This document shows positions 46,701-56,556 of a stretch of DNA of 64,000 nt, one piece after another. The notes beneath the pieces were generated by a model. The model had not been told where the DNA came from, ran no database searches, and worked only from the letters and a program-made list of their open reading frames with translations. Made by a program: the position numbers and the translations under genes. Position 1 is the stretch's first letter. Each line of letters starts with the position of its first letter. The DNA comes from Thereva unica (lineage: Eukaryota; Arthropoda; Insecta; Diptera; Therevidae): positions 90,755,813 through 90,819,812 of the forward strand of contig OX465283.1 of NCBI GenBank assembly GCA_949987705.1. The letters run 5' to 3'.

Positions 46701-49700
46701 GAACTTACCAAGGACCAGAAGTTTTTGCTACCAGAAGTTACATTAAGTTTTGACTTTTCTGATGGTGGCTTTACAGGAATTTCTTAGTTGTATGTTGCTC
46801 GAAAAGTCGAAACGGAACGATTCACTCGAGAAATTATTGTACGCTCGGAAAGCGGCTTATTTAGTTTTGATTGCATACATTCCCGTTTAAACAATCTGTT
46901 GCCCATTTCACTGTGTTGTTGCTTTGTGTGGAATTTATTCTATTTTTTTATTTTTAGCAGAGTTCGGAATCGCAAAACCGCGTCTTATTTTTCGACTTAT
47001 ATGCGCACACGAAATAATTCAAGTGTTCGCACATGAGTTATTGGAAATACTCATGTGTGCATACGATCGACTCAAAACTCATTTTTCAGCTCACTTGCGT
47101 TAGTAATAAGGACAAGCAAAGCCCACACAACTGATAAGTATGTGCGTTTTGACGCACACAAAATTTACCGCACACGAGTGTAAGTTTCCGTACTCTAGTT
47201 TTTAGAGCTTTTTCACACCGCGCGTGATTTACGGACCGGATCAGCTAATGTCCGCATTCCTTGCTCTCCTAGTCCAAACTGTCAGTTTTGCAACACATTA
47301 AACAAATTCCAAGCACAAGCTTTGCGAAGAACAGGCATACATTTGACCAATGGTTGTTCTACACACGGCCAGCTATACGTAGCACGTTTACCTGAAGGTA
47401 AGGCCATAAATATTGTAATATGTTCTTACAAGTGAAAATAAAAAACCTTCAGTTATTTATGAAGAAGCGTTATATTGAATTGTTAACTTAGCATTAATAT
47501 ATTTATGCAGGTTTTTGTATTGCCAATGCCGGCGGGGTGTGACCATGTGTGAACGGAGCCTCAAAGCGAATGGGCTCAAACCACGAAACACCGAAACACG
47601 AAAGGAACAACAACGGCTCCTTTCAGGATCAAATCTTAATTTTTATAATCAAATTTCTATGGTCAATGCCATAATGCTTACATCTAAAAGAGCGCACAGT
47701 TCGGACAGCACAGTAATCATTATTATGTATGTACATTTGGAGTGGCCAACTTAACTACTGGCACCAACAGTACTGTCAAAAACAAATAGAATACACTTTA
47801 ATTATTGTATCTGCCGATACTGAAGCAACGAAATTTGTCGCAATTTTTGCTGTATCCGTAGCTTGATTGTGGTCCTAATTATATTTACAGCATAAAGCTA
47901 CATAAAAATAGCCACAAAATATTTTATACATTGGTTTATTGAAACAAGTCCCAATATGCTAGTGCTGCGACTTTCACAGGTTTATCACAGCTTAACGGAA
48001 AATTTTAATATTTGTAATGTTATTTTAGTCCAGTGCAATTAGTAAATCAAATTGCATTTCATGATGTACAAACATTTTTTTTTGGAATTTGTTCGGGTAC
48101 ATCTGACAATGTTAAAACCAAGTTTCTGGGGTCGCAGTGTGATGGGAAAAGCCACCATCTTGAAAAAGAGGTAGAGGTAGTTTATAAAAAATAACTCGGT
48201 AGTGCACAATGATAGCTGAAAATGATCCATACAAAGTCATTAGAGAATAAAATTATCTACAAAATGAGTCCTTAACGAGGGCTGTAAGTTAATTTGGCTC
48301 AAAGTTATGGCCGCTCAAAGTTCGAACTTGTTCGGGTGGTTGAGGTTGAATGCAGTTTTTTGCGATAAACTCGTGAGATATTAATTTCGTACTGCACGTG
48401 CCTGAAATAACTGATAACGCCATTTTTTTTAATATCTCCTTAACGGCTGCTCATATAATAATGTAGTAAGCAGTAGAAACACGGGTATTAAAATATCTTT
48501 CAAATGGGCTATTGCCCGCAACTCTATGTCGTTTCATATCCGCGAGATAACGGGTGAAAAGTCAACAGCGAAGGTTGCGACACTTCTCGACGAATAACTC
48601 TCTTCCAGCCAGTTTCGCGTGTCGGATGAATTAGAATTTTATGTAACGCCCTGAACTATCTATATTTTGGGTTATTTAACAACTTTGGAAAATTATAAAA
48701 AAAATATTATTGTGTATTAAAGAACACAAGGCAGAAGCGAAACATCGCGTACATACTTATGTCTGTATGTTCTTCATTATTGTATTTTTTTTCTTCATTT
48801 GCTCGTGTCTTGCATTATAATCTAAAATATGAATGAAACCATAATATTTTAACTCAATTGATAGATCATAATATAATGAATAGTACAGTACAGTGCAGTA
48901 CAGTGTATAAAAAGCAAAAAGCCATCTATTTTTAAGTAGCTAAAGCTTGAATTTCTGGCTGAAGTTTTATGCGTATCGCCCAATGGAACTTCAGCTAGTT
49001 TCAAGTTGTAACACTTTCATGTACACTGCTGTTATTCGCAGCGTAACAACTTAAATTTACCCTTTTTCAGTGGTTAGTATGCTGGTTGTTATTATGGAAC
49101 ACGACCATAATCTCAATTCTGGCAATATACATTGTTTTAATACAATTCAAAATTTATCATATGATAACCGGAGATAATACATAGATGTAAGGAATTTTGC
49201 GATCCATTATCACTGAGCAAATATCACTTGTCTAAATAGAAAACAATCCTGTTTGTAAGCCAAAGAAAACCACTAAATGTGACAGCGGATCACCTTAAAT
49301 TACAAGTTAAATTTGATATTCAAAATTTACTTTAAAAATATTTTTCAAAAATGATCTCTAATGTCACACTTTAATTGTAACACTTTGTAGCTAACTAGCT
49401 GTCGATATGACAGCTCGAAATTATTATTCCCTAATGTAATTGTGAGCCCACGAGATGACAATACTCAAGTTATTACATATGTACTCAAATATATATTACC
49501 AAAAACACTTTTAAGCCTGAACTACATTGAAAAGCAGTGCAGTGCAGCACCGCGCAGTGAAATTTAGACTTCTTGTAATTGAATGTAGCAACTCACATTA
49601 ATTTCACTGCTTTGCACTGCACTGCACTGCGCTGCCTTGTCTTAGGCTAATTTCTAAAAAACTGCTTCGCACTGCCTGCCAATTTCTAAAAAACTTGAAA

Positions 49701-52700
49701 AGAAGTTGTCATTGCCATTGTTGTCAAAATGGATAATGAAAAATTGATAGAATTAATGAGAAATAAGTATACAACAAAAGTCAGAGGGACTAAAAAAATT
49801 ATTAAAGACTATATATGAACATTGAATGTCAAAACACTGCTTATTCAATGTGTTTTACAACGCGTTTTCCGATAAACCACTGCAACATACTGCACAGTGC
49901 TGCACTGCACTGCTTTTCAATGTAGTTCAGGCTTTAGTATTAATTGACAAAAATTAAAAACATTTAACTGGCTTTACTAAAACTTTATCTTTAATAGTTC
50001 ATACACAATCTTAATTTTTTAAATAACCGACTCCTCAGATTTACTTTACCGATGCCTGCGCCATCTATGTACAAATTTAAATAAATTGTAAATATTTTCC
50101 TGCTGGTTTGGTAGAATTTGTTTATATGGCATCACTTAATGTAATGTAAATGAGTGAGAAGGCAACTTCCGTTTCGTACAACTGTCTTTGTTTTCGTTTC
50201 AGTTTTCTGAATTCACTCGTACTGGCTCGAATCAATTCAAAAATCAAAAATATTTCGCTGCTTTTACAAAAATTTTATATTTAATAATTAATACACAATC
50301 TCATTTTTTTAATAACCGACTCCCCATTTTACTTTACCGATGCCTGAGCCATCTATGACCAATTTAAATAAATTGTAGATATTATCCTGCTGGTGCGGTG
50401 TGTGTCATCACTAAATTTCCGATTATGTAAATGAGTGAGAAGGCAACTTCCGTTTCGTACACCTGTCCTTGTTTGCGTTTCAGTTTTCTGAATTCACTCG
50501 TACTTGAGCGAATTAATTCAAAATCCTCAGAACGAGAGCAAGGAAGTTTCACTTCAATAATGGGAAATATAGATAATTCAGGGCGTTACATTAACCCAGA
50601 AAGACTAATTGCAGAAGGAGAGAGGTTTTACGTAATACTCTATGGCGGAGGAAAAACATTATCAATTGACAAACATCGTTATATCAAATTTACGAAATCC
50701 TTGACAAAAAGCAAGAACAACCTCTCATCATTACCTCCCACAAAAGACGCGCTCTCTCAGCACATACTTCGGGCGTATCATCAGGTCCAGAGTTGGCTCG
50801 GGAACTACCTGGATCAAGAAAATTGGGGCTGGACAAAAAAGCCTCGGATGTATGTTCCTGTTACGTCCATCAAGGATCCTGCTCCTCCTGAGTTAATGAA
50901 AATAATCACTTGTTCGTGCATGTCTAAATGTGGCGCGGCTTGTGGATGTCGCAAAGCCGGCTTGAAGTGCTCCAGCGTTTGTAAACACTGCAGTGGTGAA
51001 ACCTGCACTAACATTAACAAATATGTGGAAACCACCAATGACGACGATGACGACTCTCTGTTTTACTTGCAACTTTCGCATGTCCCAGAATTGATTGAAG
51101 GTCCACAAGGAACCGCACAAATTTCAGATGACGAGGATCGAGACACAGAACCAGGACCATCGAAAATACCGAAATATACTGTAAATGAACATAACAAAAT
51201 GATAAAATTCAGGAAAAATATCATTTTCATGTAATAGTATGGTCATTATTGTTAATACGTTTTTTTATAAACAAGGTACTTTCATAACGTTCTTCAGTGT
51301 TTTACTAAAAAAAACCGTCAAAATTGATGGTTCTAACCCACTACATATGTATGTCTCATTGTTATAATTTCCCAAAGTAGTTAAACAAACAATTCGTAAA
51401 CCTCGCGGTTGACCTTTGACCGGTTGTATCGCTGCCATAAAACGACATGGAGCTTCAACTAATAGCTCATTTGACGGATATTTTTATTGTCCGTATTTTT
51501 GCTGTTTACTACTTTTTCATATAAGCAACCGTTAAGGAGATATTCAAAAAAAAATGCGTTATCAGTTATTTCAGGCACGTGAAGTGCGAACTTTGGCGTT
51601 GGATTACTCGTAAACTATACAAGCGAGAACGATGACTAAGGGCTTATTCTAAAGGTAATCACTAGCACTATAAGTTTGGTAATCGGCATTAGCCCACCCA
51701 AATTAATATCTCACGAGTTAATCGCAAAAAACTGCATTCAACCTCAACCACCCGAACAAGTTCGAACTTTGAGCGTCCATAACTTTGAGCCAAATTAACT
51801 TACAGACCTCGTTAAGGGCTCATTTTGTAGATAATTTTATTCTCTAATGACCTTGTATTGATCATTTTCAGCTATCATTGCACACAACCGAGTTATTTGG
51901 TATAAACGACCTCTACCTCTTTTTCAAGATGGCGGCTTTTCCCATCACACTGCGACCCCACAAACTTGGTTTTAACATTGTCAGATGTACCCGAACAAAT
52001 TCCAAAAAAAAAAAATTGTACATCATGAAATGCAATTTCATGCCCTTTTTTCGACTAATTGCACTGGGCTATTTGTAGTTAAATCACAATCTCCTTAACG
52101 TCAAGGAGCTTCGTCAATCGTTAGCTCGAAAGTGTCTCACATCGTTACAACAAAAAAAATTAAATTCTCGTTCATATTCTAAAGGATATTATTGTGAAGG
52201 TAAAAAGGAGCTGATATGTTAACCCCGACATTTCAGAGAACGTGTTTAGTACTCGTTTAAAGCATCTAATAAAGCAAATAATAATGCGAGTGATGTTATA
52301 TACCTTGGTGCCGCCCCTGTAAACAGCCATCGAAATAATAGCACCACTATCTGCACTTGCTGTCAACGAAATGTCCTGCGGAAATGAGTTTGATTAAAAT
52401 TTCACCTGGCGAACGACTAAATGTTACCGTAAACTCGGCCTGCTCCACGCGAATGTCATAATCGCCATGCAGCCGCTTTCCTCGGAAGTATTTAGACCAA
52501 TCCGTGTTTTGGTCGTCCAGCACTAGAAGTGTAAAGCATTTATCCTTATTGAAAGCCGGGCGTGTCGCACTTTGTACTGCAGCACCTAGAATAATTACAA
52601 AAGTTTACCTTAAAATGTATTAAAAAGTAATAATAAATTCCTTACCGATAATCGATGCTCCTTGATCTCGTGCAGCACCAGTTAAACTTTGGACCCGTTG

Positions 52701-52965
52701 CAGAAGGCTTTCCCTAGATTTAGCTGGGCTTGATGGCGCACTTGTGCCCCGTGCTGGTCCCTTACCAAAACTTAAGGATAATTCTGGTGCTGCTGTGGTA
52801 GGCTGTGGCGGAACCGTTCCACTACCTGGAGCTGGCGGTGGTGGCATATTCGGCGGCCCACCTTGTGGTAATGGTTGCTGTTGCAAAGGCTGTTGAGGGC
52901 GGCCGGATTGCACCTCATTGGGGTCAATATCATCACATTCGGAGGATAAATCTCCCGAACTGAAT
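43658..52965 (-). CDS. Syn: Synapsin, partial gene (five internal coding exons)
   Basis: On the minus strand five exons join in frame into about 267 codons of synapsin. They contain the acidic FSSGDLSSE segment, a Pro/Gln-rich linker, the [20 protein letters not shown] block, then core-domain motifs [44 protein letters not shown] and [14 protein letters not shown]. Synapsins are peripheral membrane phosphoproteins of synaptic vesicles that tether vesicles and regulate release. The core C domain has an ATP-grasp fold. The exon with the initiator lies beyond the window's right edge. Exons for the remaining core and C-terminus were not found between 43658 and the left edge. Introns in the window are 60 bp, 52 bp, 8.3 kb and 54 bp; those on either side are larger than 11 kb. 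Confidence 0.93.
43817..43960 (-). CDS. Syn: Synapsin exon, 48 codons of core domain
   Basis: Encodes [34 protein letters not shown] and [14 protein letters not shown]. It lies between TTTCAG and GTAAGC with phase 0 at both ends. The frame and motif order continue directly from the exon 8.3 kb upstream. Confidence 0.94.
44160..44870 (-). mobile_element. LINE family F, copy 3, 3' part
   Basis: The minus strand reads [20 protein letters not shown] and [20 protein letters not shown], then [16 protein letters not shown]. Nucleotide similarity to 34390-34900 is high throughout. The copy is cut at 44870 by Helentron/DINE-like copy E and resumes at 46292. Confidence 0.8.
44871..46291 (-). mobile_element. 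Helentron/DINE-like element, copy E (longest)
   Basis: It begins TTAACTTCCCAGTATAGG and ends CATTCCAACTAG. About four central units are visible by the GATATCG-type word near 45027, 45176, 45325 and 45468. The section 45590-46200 is a module shared with copy A (TTTCAAACCTTGGATTAGCA and its neighbours) and absent from copies B, C and F. It sits inside a LINE F copy, whose sequence gives the empty site: joining the flanks restores the LINE with no duplication longer than two or three bases. Confidence 0.8.
46292..46910 (-). mobile_element. LINE family F, copy 3, 5' part
   Basis: Nucleotide blocks such as TTAGTTCGTGGTCATCAAGACAGG and GGAACTTACCAAGGACCAGA match copy 2 at 34910-36070 in the same order. 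Large internal deletions are present and the coding frame is lost. Confidence 0.72.
46911..48026. other. Synapsin intron sequence without recognised features
   Basis: Weak TTCGGAA..TTCCGTA inverted similarity at 46961 and 47200 is not convincing. No coding was identified. Confidence 0.35.
48027..48545 (+). repeat. Left inverted-repeat arm of the CXC element
   Basis: About 520 bp, matching 51440-52070 in reverse complement with moderate divergence and small indels. The divergence between the arms argues against a very recent insertion. Confidence 0.78.
49514..49933. mobile_element. PIF/Harbinger-like MITE (TTA target) inside the CXC element
   Basis: Termini AGCCTGAACTACATTGAAAA and TTTTCAATGTAGTTCAGGCT are perfect inverted repeats, and the pairing continues through GCAGTGCAGTGCAGCAC. 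TTA flanks both sides (49511-49513, 49934-49936). It contains a short open frame at 49729 starting [14 protein letters not shown], which resembles the start of a MADF domain, the partner protein encoded by many animal Harbinger elements. Confidence 0.82.
49975..50540. repeat. Direct tandem duplication of about 283 bp upstream of the CXC gene
   Basis: 49975-50257 and 50264-50540 share the words AATAACCGACTCC, TTTACTTTACCGATGCCTG, GTAAATGAGTGAGAAGGCAA, TTTCAGTTTTCTGAATTCAC and others, in the same order. The second copy runs into the start of the gene at 50431. Confidence 0.8.
50431..51234 (+). CDS. CXC (tesmin/TSO1-like) domain protein of the 48-52 kb element
   Basis: A 267-codon frame with ATG at 50431; a second candidate start is Met44 at 50560. 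Residues 59-80 contain [20 protein letters not shown]. Residues 101-133 are [20 protein letters not shown] followed by a WLG..WGW motif. Residues 161-192 are a cysteine cluster of tesmin/TSO1 CXC type ([20 protein letters not shown] and [12 protein letters not shown]). Residues 203-208 are Asp-rich. This layout matches a family of uncharacterised, multi-copy arthropod proteins. The N-terminal CFFCG zinc-finger-like part seen in the related copy at 57003 is missing, so this is either a 3' exon (a TTTGCGTTTCAG acceptor lies at 50472-50483) or a truncated gene. CXC domains bind DNA in other proteins; the function here is unknown. Confidence 0.72.
   Translation: MSEKATSVSYTCPCLRFSFLNSLVLERINSKSSEREQGSFTSIMGNIDNSGRYINPERLIAEGERFYVILYGGGKTLSIDKHRYIKFTKSLTKSKNNLSSLPPTKDALSQHILRAYHQVQSWLGNYLDQENWGWTKKPRMYVPVTSIKDPAPPELMKIITCSCMSKCGAACGCRKAGLKCSSVCKHCSGETCTNINKYVETTNDDDDDSLFYLQLSHVPELIEGPQGTAQISDDEDRDTEPGPSKIPKYTVNEHNKMIKFRKNIIFM
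51440..52070 (-). repeat. Right inverted-repeat arm of the CXC element
   Basis: About 630 bp. It contains the full left-arm sequence in reverse complement plus an inserted stretch at about 51590-51700. Confidence 0.78.
52304..52375 (-). CDS. Syn: Synapsin exon, 24 codons
   Basis: Encodes [14 protein letters not shown] and [10 protein letters not shown] between CCGCAG and GTATAT. It is an exact 72-bp phase-0 exon. The intron downstream of it (to 43961) holds the CXC transposon, whose end lies about 230 bp from this exon. Confidence 0.92.
52428..52585 (-). CDS. Syn: Synapsin exon (start of core domain)
   Basis: Encodes AAVQSATRP, then [17 protein letters not shown] and [18 protein letters not shown], the hallmark start of the synapsin core domain. 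A 60-bp intron separates it from the preceding exon. The acceptor is TTCTAG and the donor GTAACA. The phase is 2 in and 0 out. Confidence 0.94.
52646..52965 (-). CDS. Syn: Synapsin exon (acidic start, Pro/Gln-rich linker, conserved [12 protein letters not shown] block)
   Basis: The acceptor TTTTCAG is followed by one base of a split codon and then FSSGDLSSE. The exon ends in G followed by the donor GTAAGG. It encodes a linker rich in Pro, Gln and Gly ([15 protein letters not shown]), then [19 protein letters not shown] and [11 protein letters not shown]. The linker has low complexity and is expected to diverge between species; the flanking blocks are strongly conserved in insects. Confidence 0.93.
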
Positions 52966-53273
52966 CTGAAAATAATTAAATTTGAATTTCATGAAGTTTC
53001 AAAAGTTTCCCAATATAAAAGGAAGGATGTATTTGAAAATTCAAATTTTAATGCGAACGACTGAAGTTAATTAGGTTCACCATTGAATACTTGAGAGAAA
53101 TCCTTTAGAGAAACAATAGAAATTGAATGAGTAAAAATAGAAAAAAACAACAAAGACAAGTTATCTATCAGAGGTACACAGAGAAGATACAACAAACAGA
53201 TAAAAGTAGACTAAAAATGTCAAAGGAAAACCCAAAAGCTATAATTTTTTAAGATGATGAAAACAAAGATGAA

Positions 53274-54028
53274 ACTAGTTGGGATGTGGGTTCGACCCTT
53301 TCGGTCCACACGATCAACTTCCCAGTAAGATGGATGTTGAATATTATGAATGGATATTTTAATAATAAATGAAAAATAGGCAATATAGAATATATTCATA
53401 ATACCGAGAATTTGTCACAATTGTTTATCAATATTTTCGCTAAAATGTCAAACTAAATGTGCGCACTTACAAGATTAGGATGACGAAAATGTATATAAAA
53501 TTGATGTATTAATGTTTTTCGGCACCTCAATTAAGTCGATATCTTTTATAGTTCGCGCGATATCGTGCAGGTACAAAAATCACTTAAGTCATTTAAACCA
53601 AAAAACCGCTGGACCGAATATTATAAAAATCTTTTCAGATAATATTGTCGCTAATACGCTTCGAACGGCACCTCAAGTAAGTCAATATCTTTCGTGGTTC
53701 GGGCGATATCGTGCAGGTACAAAAATCACTTACGTCGCTCAAACAAAAAAACGGCTGGACCGAATTTCATGAAATTCTTTTCAGATCATATTTCGGTTAA
53801 TACGCTTCGAACAACACCTCAACGAAGTCGATATCAGTTTTGGTTCGCGCGATATCGTGCAGGAAAAAATGACCACATCCGTACGCACATACACACACAC
53901 ACACACACATACTTCCTCCCAATTTTTTGCTTAAAATGCTCCTGGGACCTTGAAAGATGAAAATACGTTGAAATTTTCGATTTCGATTTTCGGACCGATT
54001 ACAATAACTTCCTATACTGGGAAGTTAA
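53274..54028 (+). mobile_element. Helentron/DINE-like element, copy F (three central repeats)
   Basis: Same ends and 12-bp internal inverted repeats as copy B, with three central units (near 53562, 53707, 53853) and a (CA)n run at about 53891-53908. Units two and three are almost identical to the last units of copy B, so copies B and F differ mainly in repeat number. Confidence 0.8.
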
Positions 54029-54081
54029 TAAATTAAAACTTCACTGAGAATGTAAGAAATCACTTTGCAATACTATTTTAA

Positions 54082-55503
54082 TCTATATATATAAAAATGA
54101 ATCATTGTTTTGTATGTAATCGATGTTTGAAAAATTGGTTGTATGAAATGACTGATTGAGTGTGGTTTATGTTAGAAGACCTCAATAGCAAGGTTTATGT
54201 ACATATATAGTTTTCATGATTATGTCTGTTGGTATTTTTGTAATGGCGCTTGAAAAAGAATTGTCGATATCCCTATTGGAAATTTTTTCTTCGCATTTAA
54301 TTGATATGATTTGTACGTGAAATCGGTTTGTTTTATTAAATGAAATAAAAAAAAGTAAAATCGTTCCAAAAAAGGATTGTAGCAGCGGTGGTTGGTGTCA
54401 AATTATAAATGCATTAACTGAAACGTAACAGTAGTAACGTTATAGTGCGTTTACATGTTACTCTCATTAGGCTGGCGTACACGGGTCAATATTTACCACT
54501 TGGTTAACCGGTTTGTTATCATACTCTCGGGGTAGATGGGTATTGCTTCACGAAGATTAACTTATTATCTTTAGATGGGATATCAACGGCTATGGCCGAG
54601 TAATGTTTCTTTATCTATAAGGCATTTGTGCATGTGTTAGTTTTTAAGCAAAAATTTTTGTTGAACAAGGTACAATACTTCCCTCTCTTGCTATTGACCC
54701 AATTTGTATGTTAAAATGGACTTTATTTAGTAGCTTTCGACAAAGGCATATGTGAAAAAGAACAAAAAATATCAAAGTTGGCGCAGCCGAGCGGTTACTT
54801 TAACAATTTTAGTTAGGTTCAGCAAAGAAAATCGATACAGTTCGAAACGAACGTTGGAAAATCGTTGATGCATTATGTGTCGAAAAGCATATGTCCAATA
54901 TCAATATGGTCGTCAGATTTGTTGATAACTTTTACTTGCAATCCACAATGGGATGGGACTGAATCATGATGCATGACAGAAATATTCAAAGCGGTATTCA
55001 AGAGTATTGATTTCTGAAAATGTAATCGGGAACAATGGTTACCCAATCTTCGTCGACCGACTAAGGTCAATGGCAAAGAGATAACTTGGAAGGTTACCAT
55101 TGTGAAGCTGACAATCGTTGGGTCGTACTCTATTCGCCATTATTGTCCAAAACGTTCAATGCTCTCATAAATGTTGAATTTTGCAATTCCGTCGAATCAA
55201 TCAAATTCATATTCAAATATATAATGAAGGGGAGCGACATGGCTGTTTTTGGTGCTGCTAATGCAAATGCGATCGGCAAAATAACACAATATTAAATGGG
55301 ACGTAATGTTAGCAATAATCTAGCGGTATGGCAATTTCTTTCATTCGCCATTCATAAAAGATATGCAACTGTTGTTCATTTGGTTGGACATCTAGAAAAT
55401 GGCCAGCGTATATATTGTACAACGGATAATGCTGCGGAAAGAGCTGAATGGTAACCATCCACCACATTGATGGGTGCAGGGAGGCGCAACGGGTTCCAGC
55501 TAG
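54082..55503 (+). mobile_element. Internally deleted Helitron
   Basis: The 5' end TCTATATATATAAAAATGAA (54082) is the canonical start of a widespread Helitron lineage and is preceded by A. The 3' end GGGTTCCAGCTAG ends in CTAG at 55500-55503, followed by T. This gives the A|T target of Helitrons without target duplication. Inside, the plus strand encodes a Helitron Rep-domain N-terminal fragment. The typical helicase is absent, so the copy cannot act alone. Confidence 0.88.
55083..55420 (+). pseudogene. Helitron helicase-like (Helitron_like_N) fragment
   Basis: Reads NRWVVLYSPLLSKTFNALIN, then VEFCNSVESIKFIFKYIMKG, SDMAVFGAANANAIGKITQY and, after a stop, remnants of the region after SFPIHERYPTVVHL. 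This is a recognisable conserved block of RepHel proteins. It is disrupted and has no HUH motif. Confidence 0.85.
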
Positions 55504-56556
55504 TTTCATATAAATTAAAAAAAAGTATTTCGAAGAAATTAAAATTATTAGTAGGCGAGGGTGGGGCATGGTTGCAATGTTTACTATAAAATAGCAGCAA
55601 ACAATGCGTAATACCTGATGTATCTTCAAAATAAATTAATTATGAAAATGGTAACACACTTTTATTTTAAAATAAGCTCACAAGTAAAATAGCAAGCCAA
55701 CGGTATTTTTTACATCAAGGTAAGTTATATTTGTAATTTTTCCAGTTTTAAAATAAAAGTTGTAACCATAATTTTGGAATTATGCGAGGTGTCAAGATAC
55801 ATATTGATTGATAACAAAGAGTGGGATACTGTCATTGATAATTTTCGACATAGGTTATCTTTAACACGTTGAATGCCATGAGAAGCCCCGCACTATGGGA
55901 AAAAGTTGTAAAAACCTGACCAAAAATCGTAATTACAAAGATCTGAATTCGGTGAATAAATCTATAGAAAGAGAGAGAAAGACAACTATATTTTTTTTGC
56001 ACTTATTAATTGCATAGGATGACACGTGCCCACGCACCACCCGTTCAAAGTGAGTTGTTTTGAACGCCATATGTACGTTAATTACGCAAATTAAGTTAGT
56101 ACAGTCAAATTAAGCCGAAAAAAGCGAAATAGCGGAAATGGTCGGGTACAGGCTGAAAATTGGCACAGAGCTTCCTTTTAGGGTTCTTAATAAGGGGTTA
56201 TAAAGTCTACCGATTTTCTACCCCAGGAACCTTTCTTTTTAGGGGGTTTTAGAGTCAAAATATCTGTTTTTTGCAAATGCATCTGAAACCGTAAGTCCTA
56301 TCATAAAAAAATGTTCACAAAGTTTGTAGCTCATACGATTTTCTACAAAAAATGTTATTATACATTTTCCCGTACGTATTGCCATTCATGAGATATCACC
56401 GTTTTAAAGATTTAAAATATTCATATGAACTCATTCACGACTTGTACAGGTTTTCCGACGTTCAAGTTGGACTACTTTTCTAATTTTTTCAGCGGTCATT
56501 CCTGGATGTATTTGGAGGAAAAATGTGTTCTAGATAGGGGGCTAACCACTAAGATA
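55504..56556. other. Synapsin intron sequence without recognised features
   Basis: No conserved coding or repeat identified. Confidence 0.35.

Larger units (their letters stand above)
48027..52070. mobile_element. Transposon-like element with long inverted repeats and a CXC-domain gene
   Basis: 48027-48545 and 51440-52070 are inverted copies of each other. Shared landmarks are CCAGTGCAATTAG at both ends, TTGCATTTCATGATGTACAA, GTTCGGGTACATCTGACAAT, TTCGAACTTGTTCGGGTGGT and GATATT..CTCCTTAACGG. The right arm carries about 110 bp of extra sequence. The interior of about 2.9 kb holds a nested MITE (49514-49933), a 283-bp direct duplication and one substantial gene (50431-51234). No DDE/D transposase, RT or integrase is visible. 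No certain target duplication could be called. It lies in the Synapsin intron, ending about 230 bp from an exon. Confidence 0.75.

Noticed and set aside
46961..47205. Possible short inverted repeat (GAGTTCGGAA / TTTCCGTACTC)
   Set aside because: Only a few bases pair, with mismatches, and there is no target duplication. Chance is likely.
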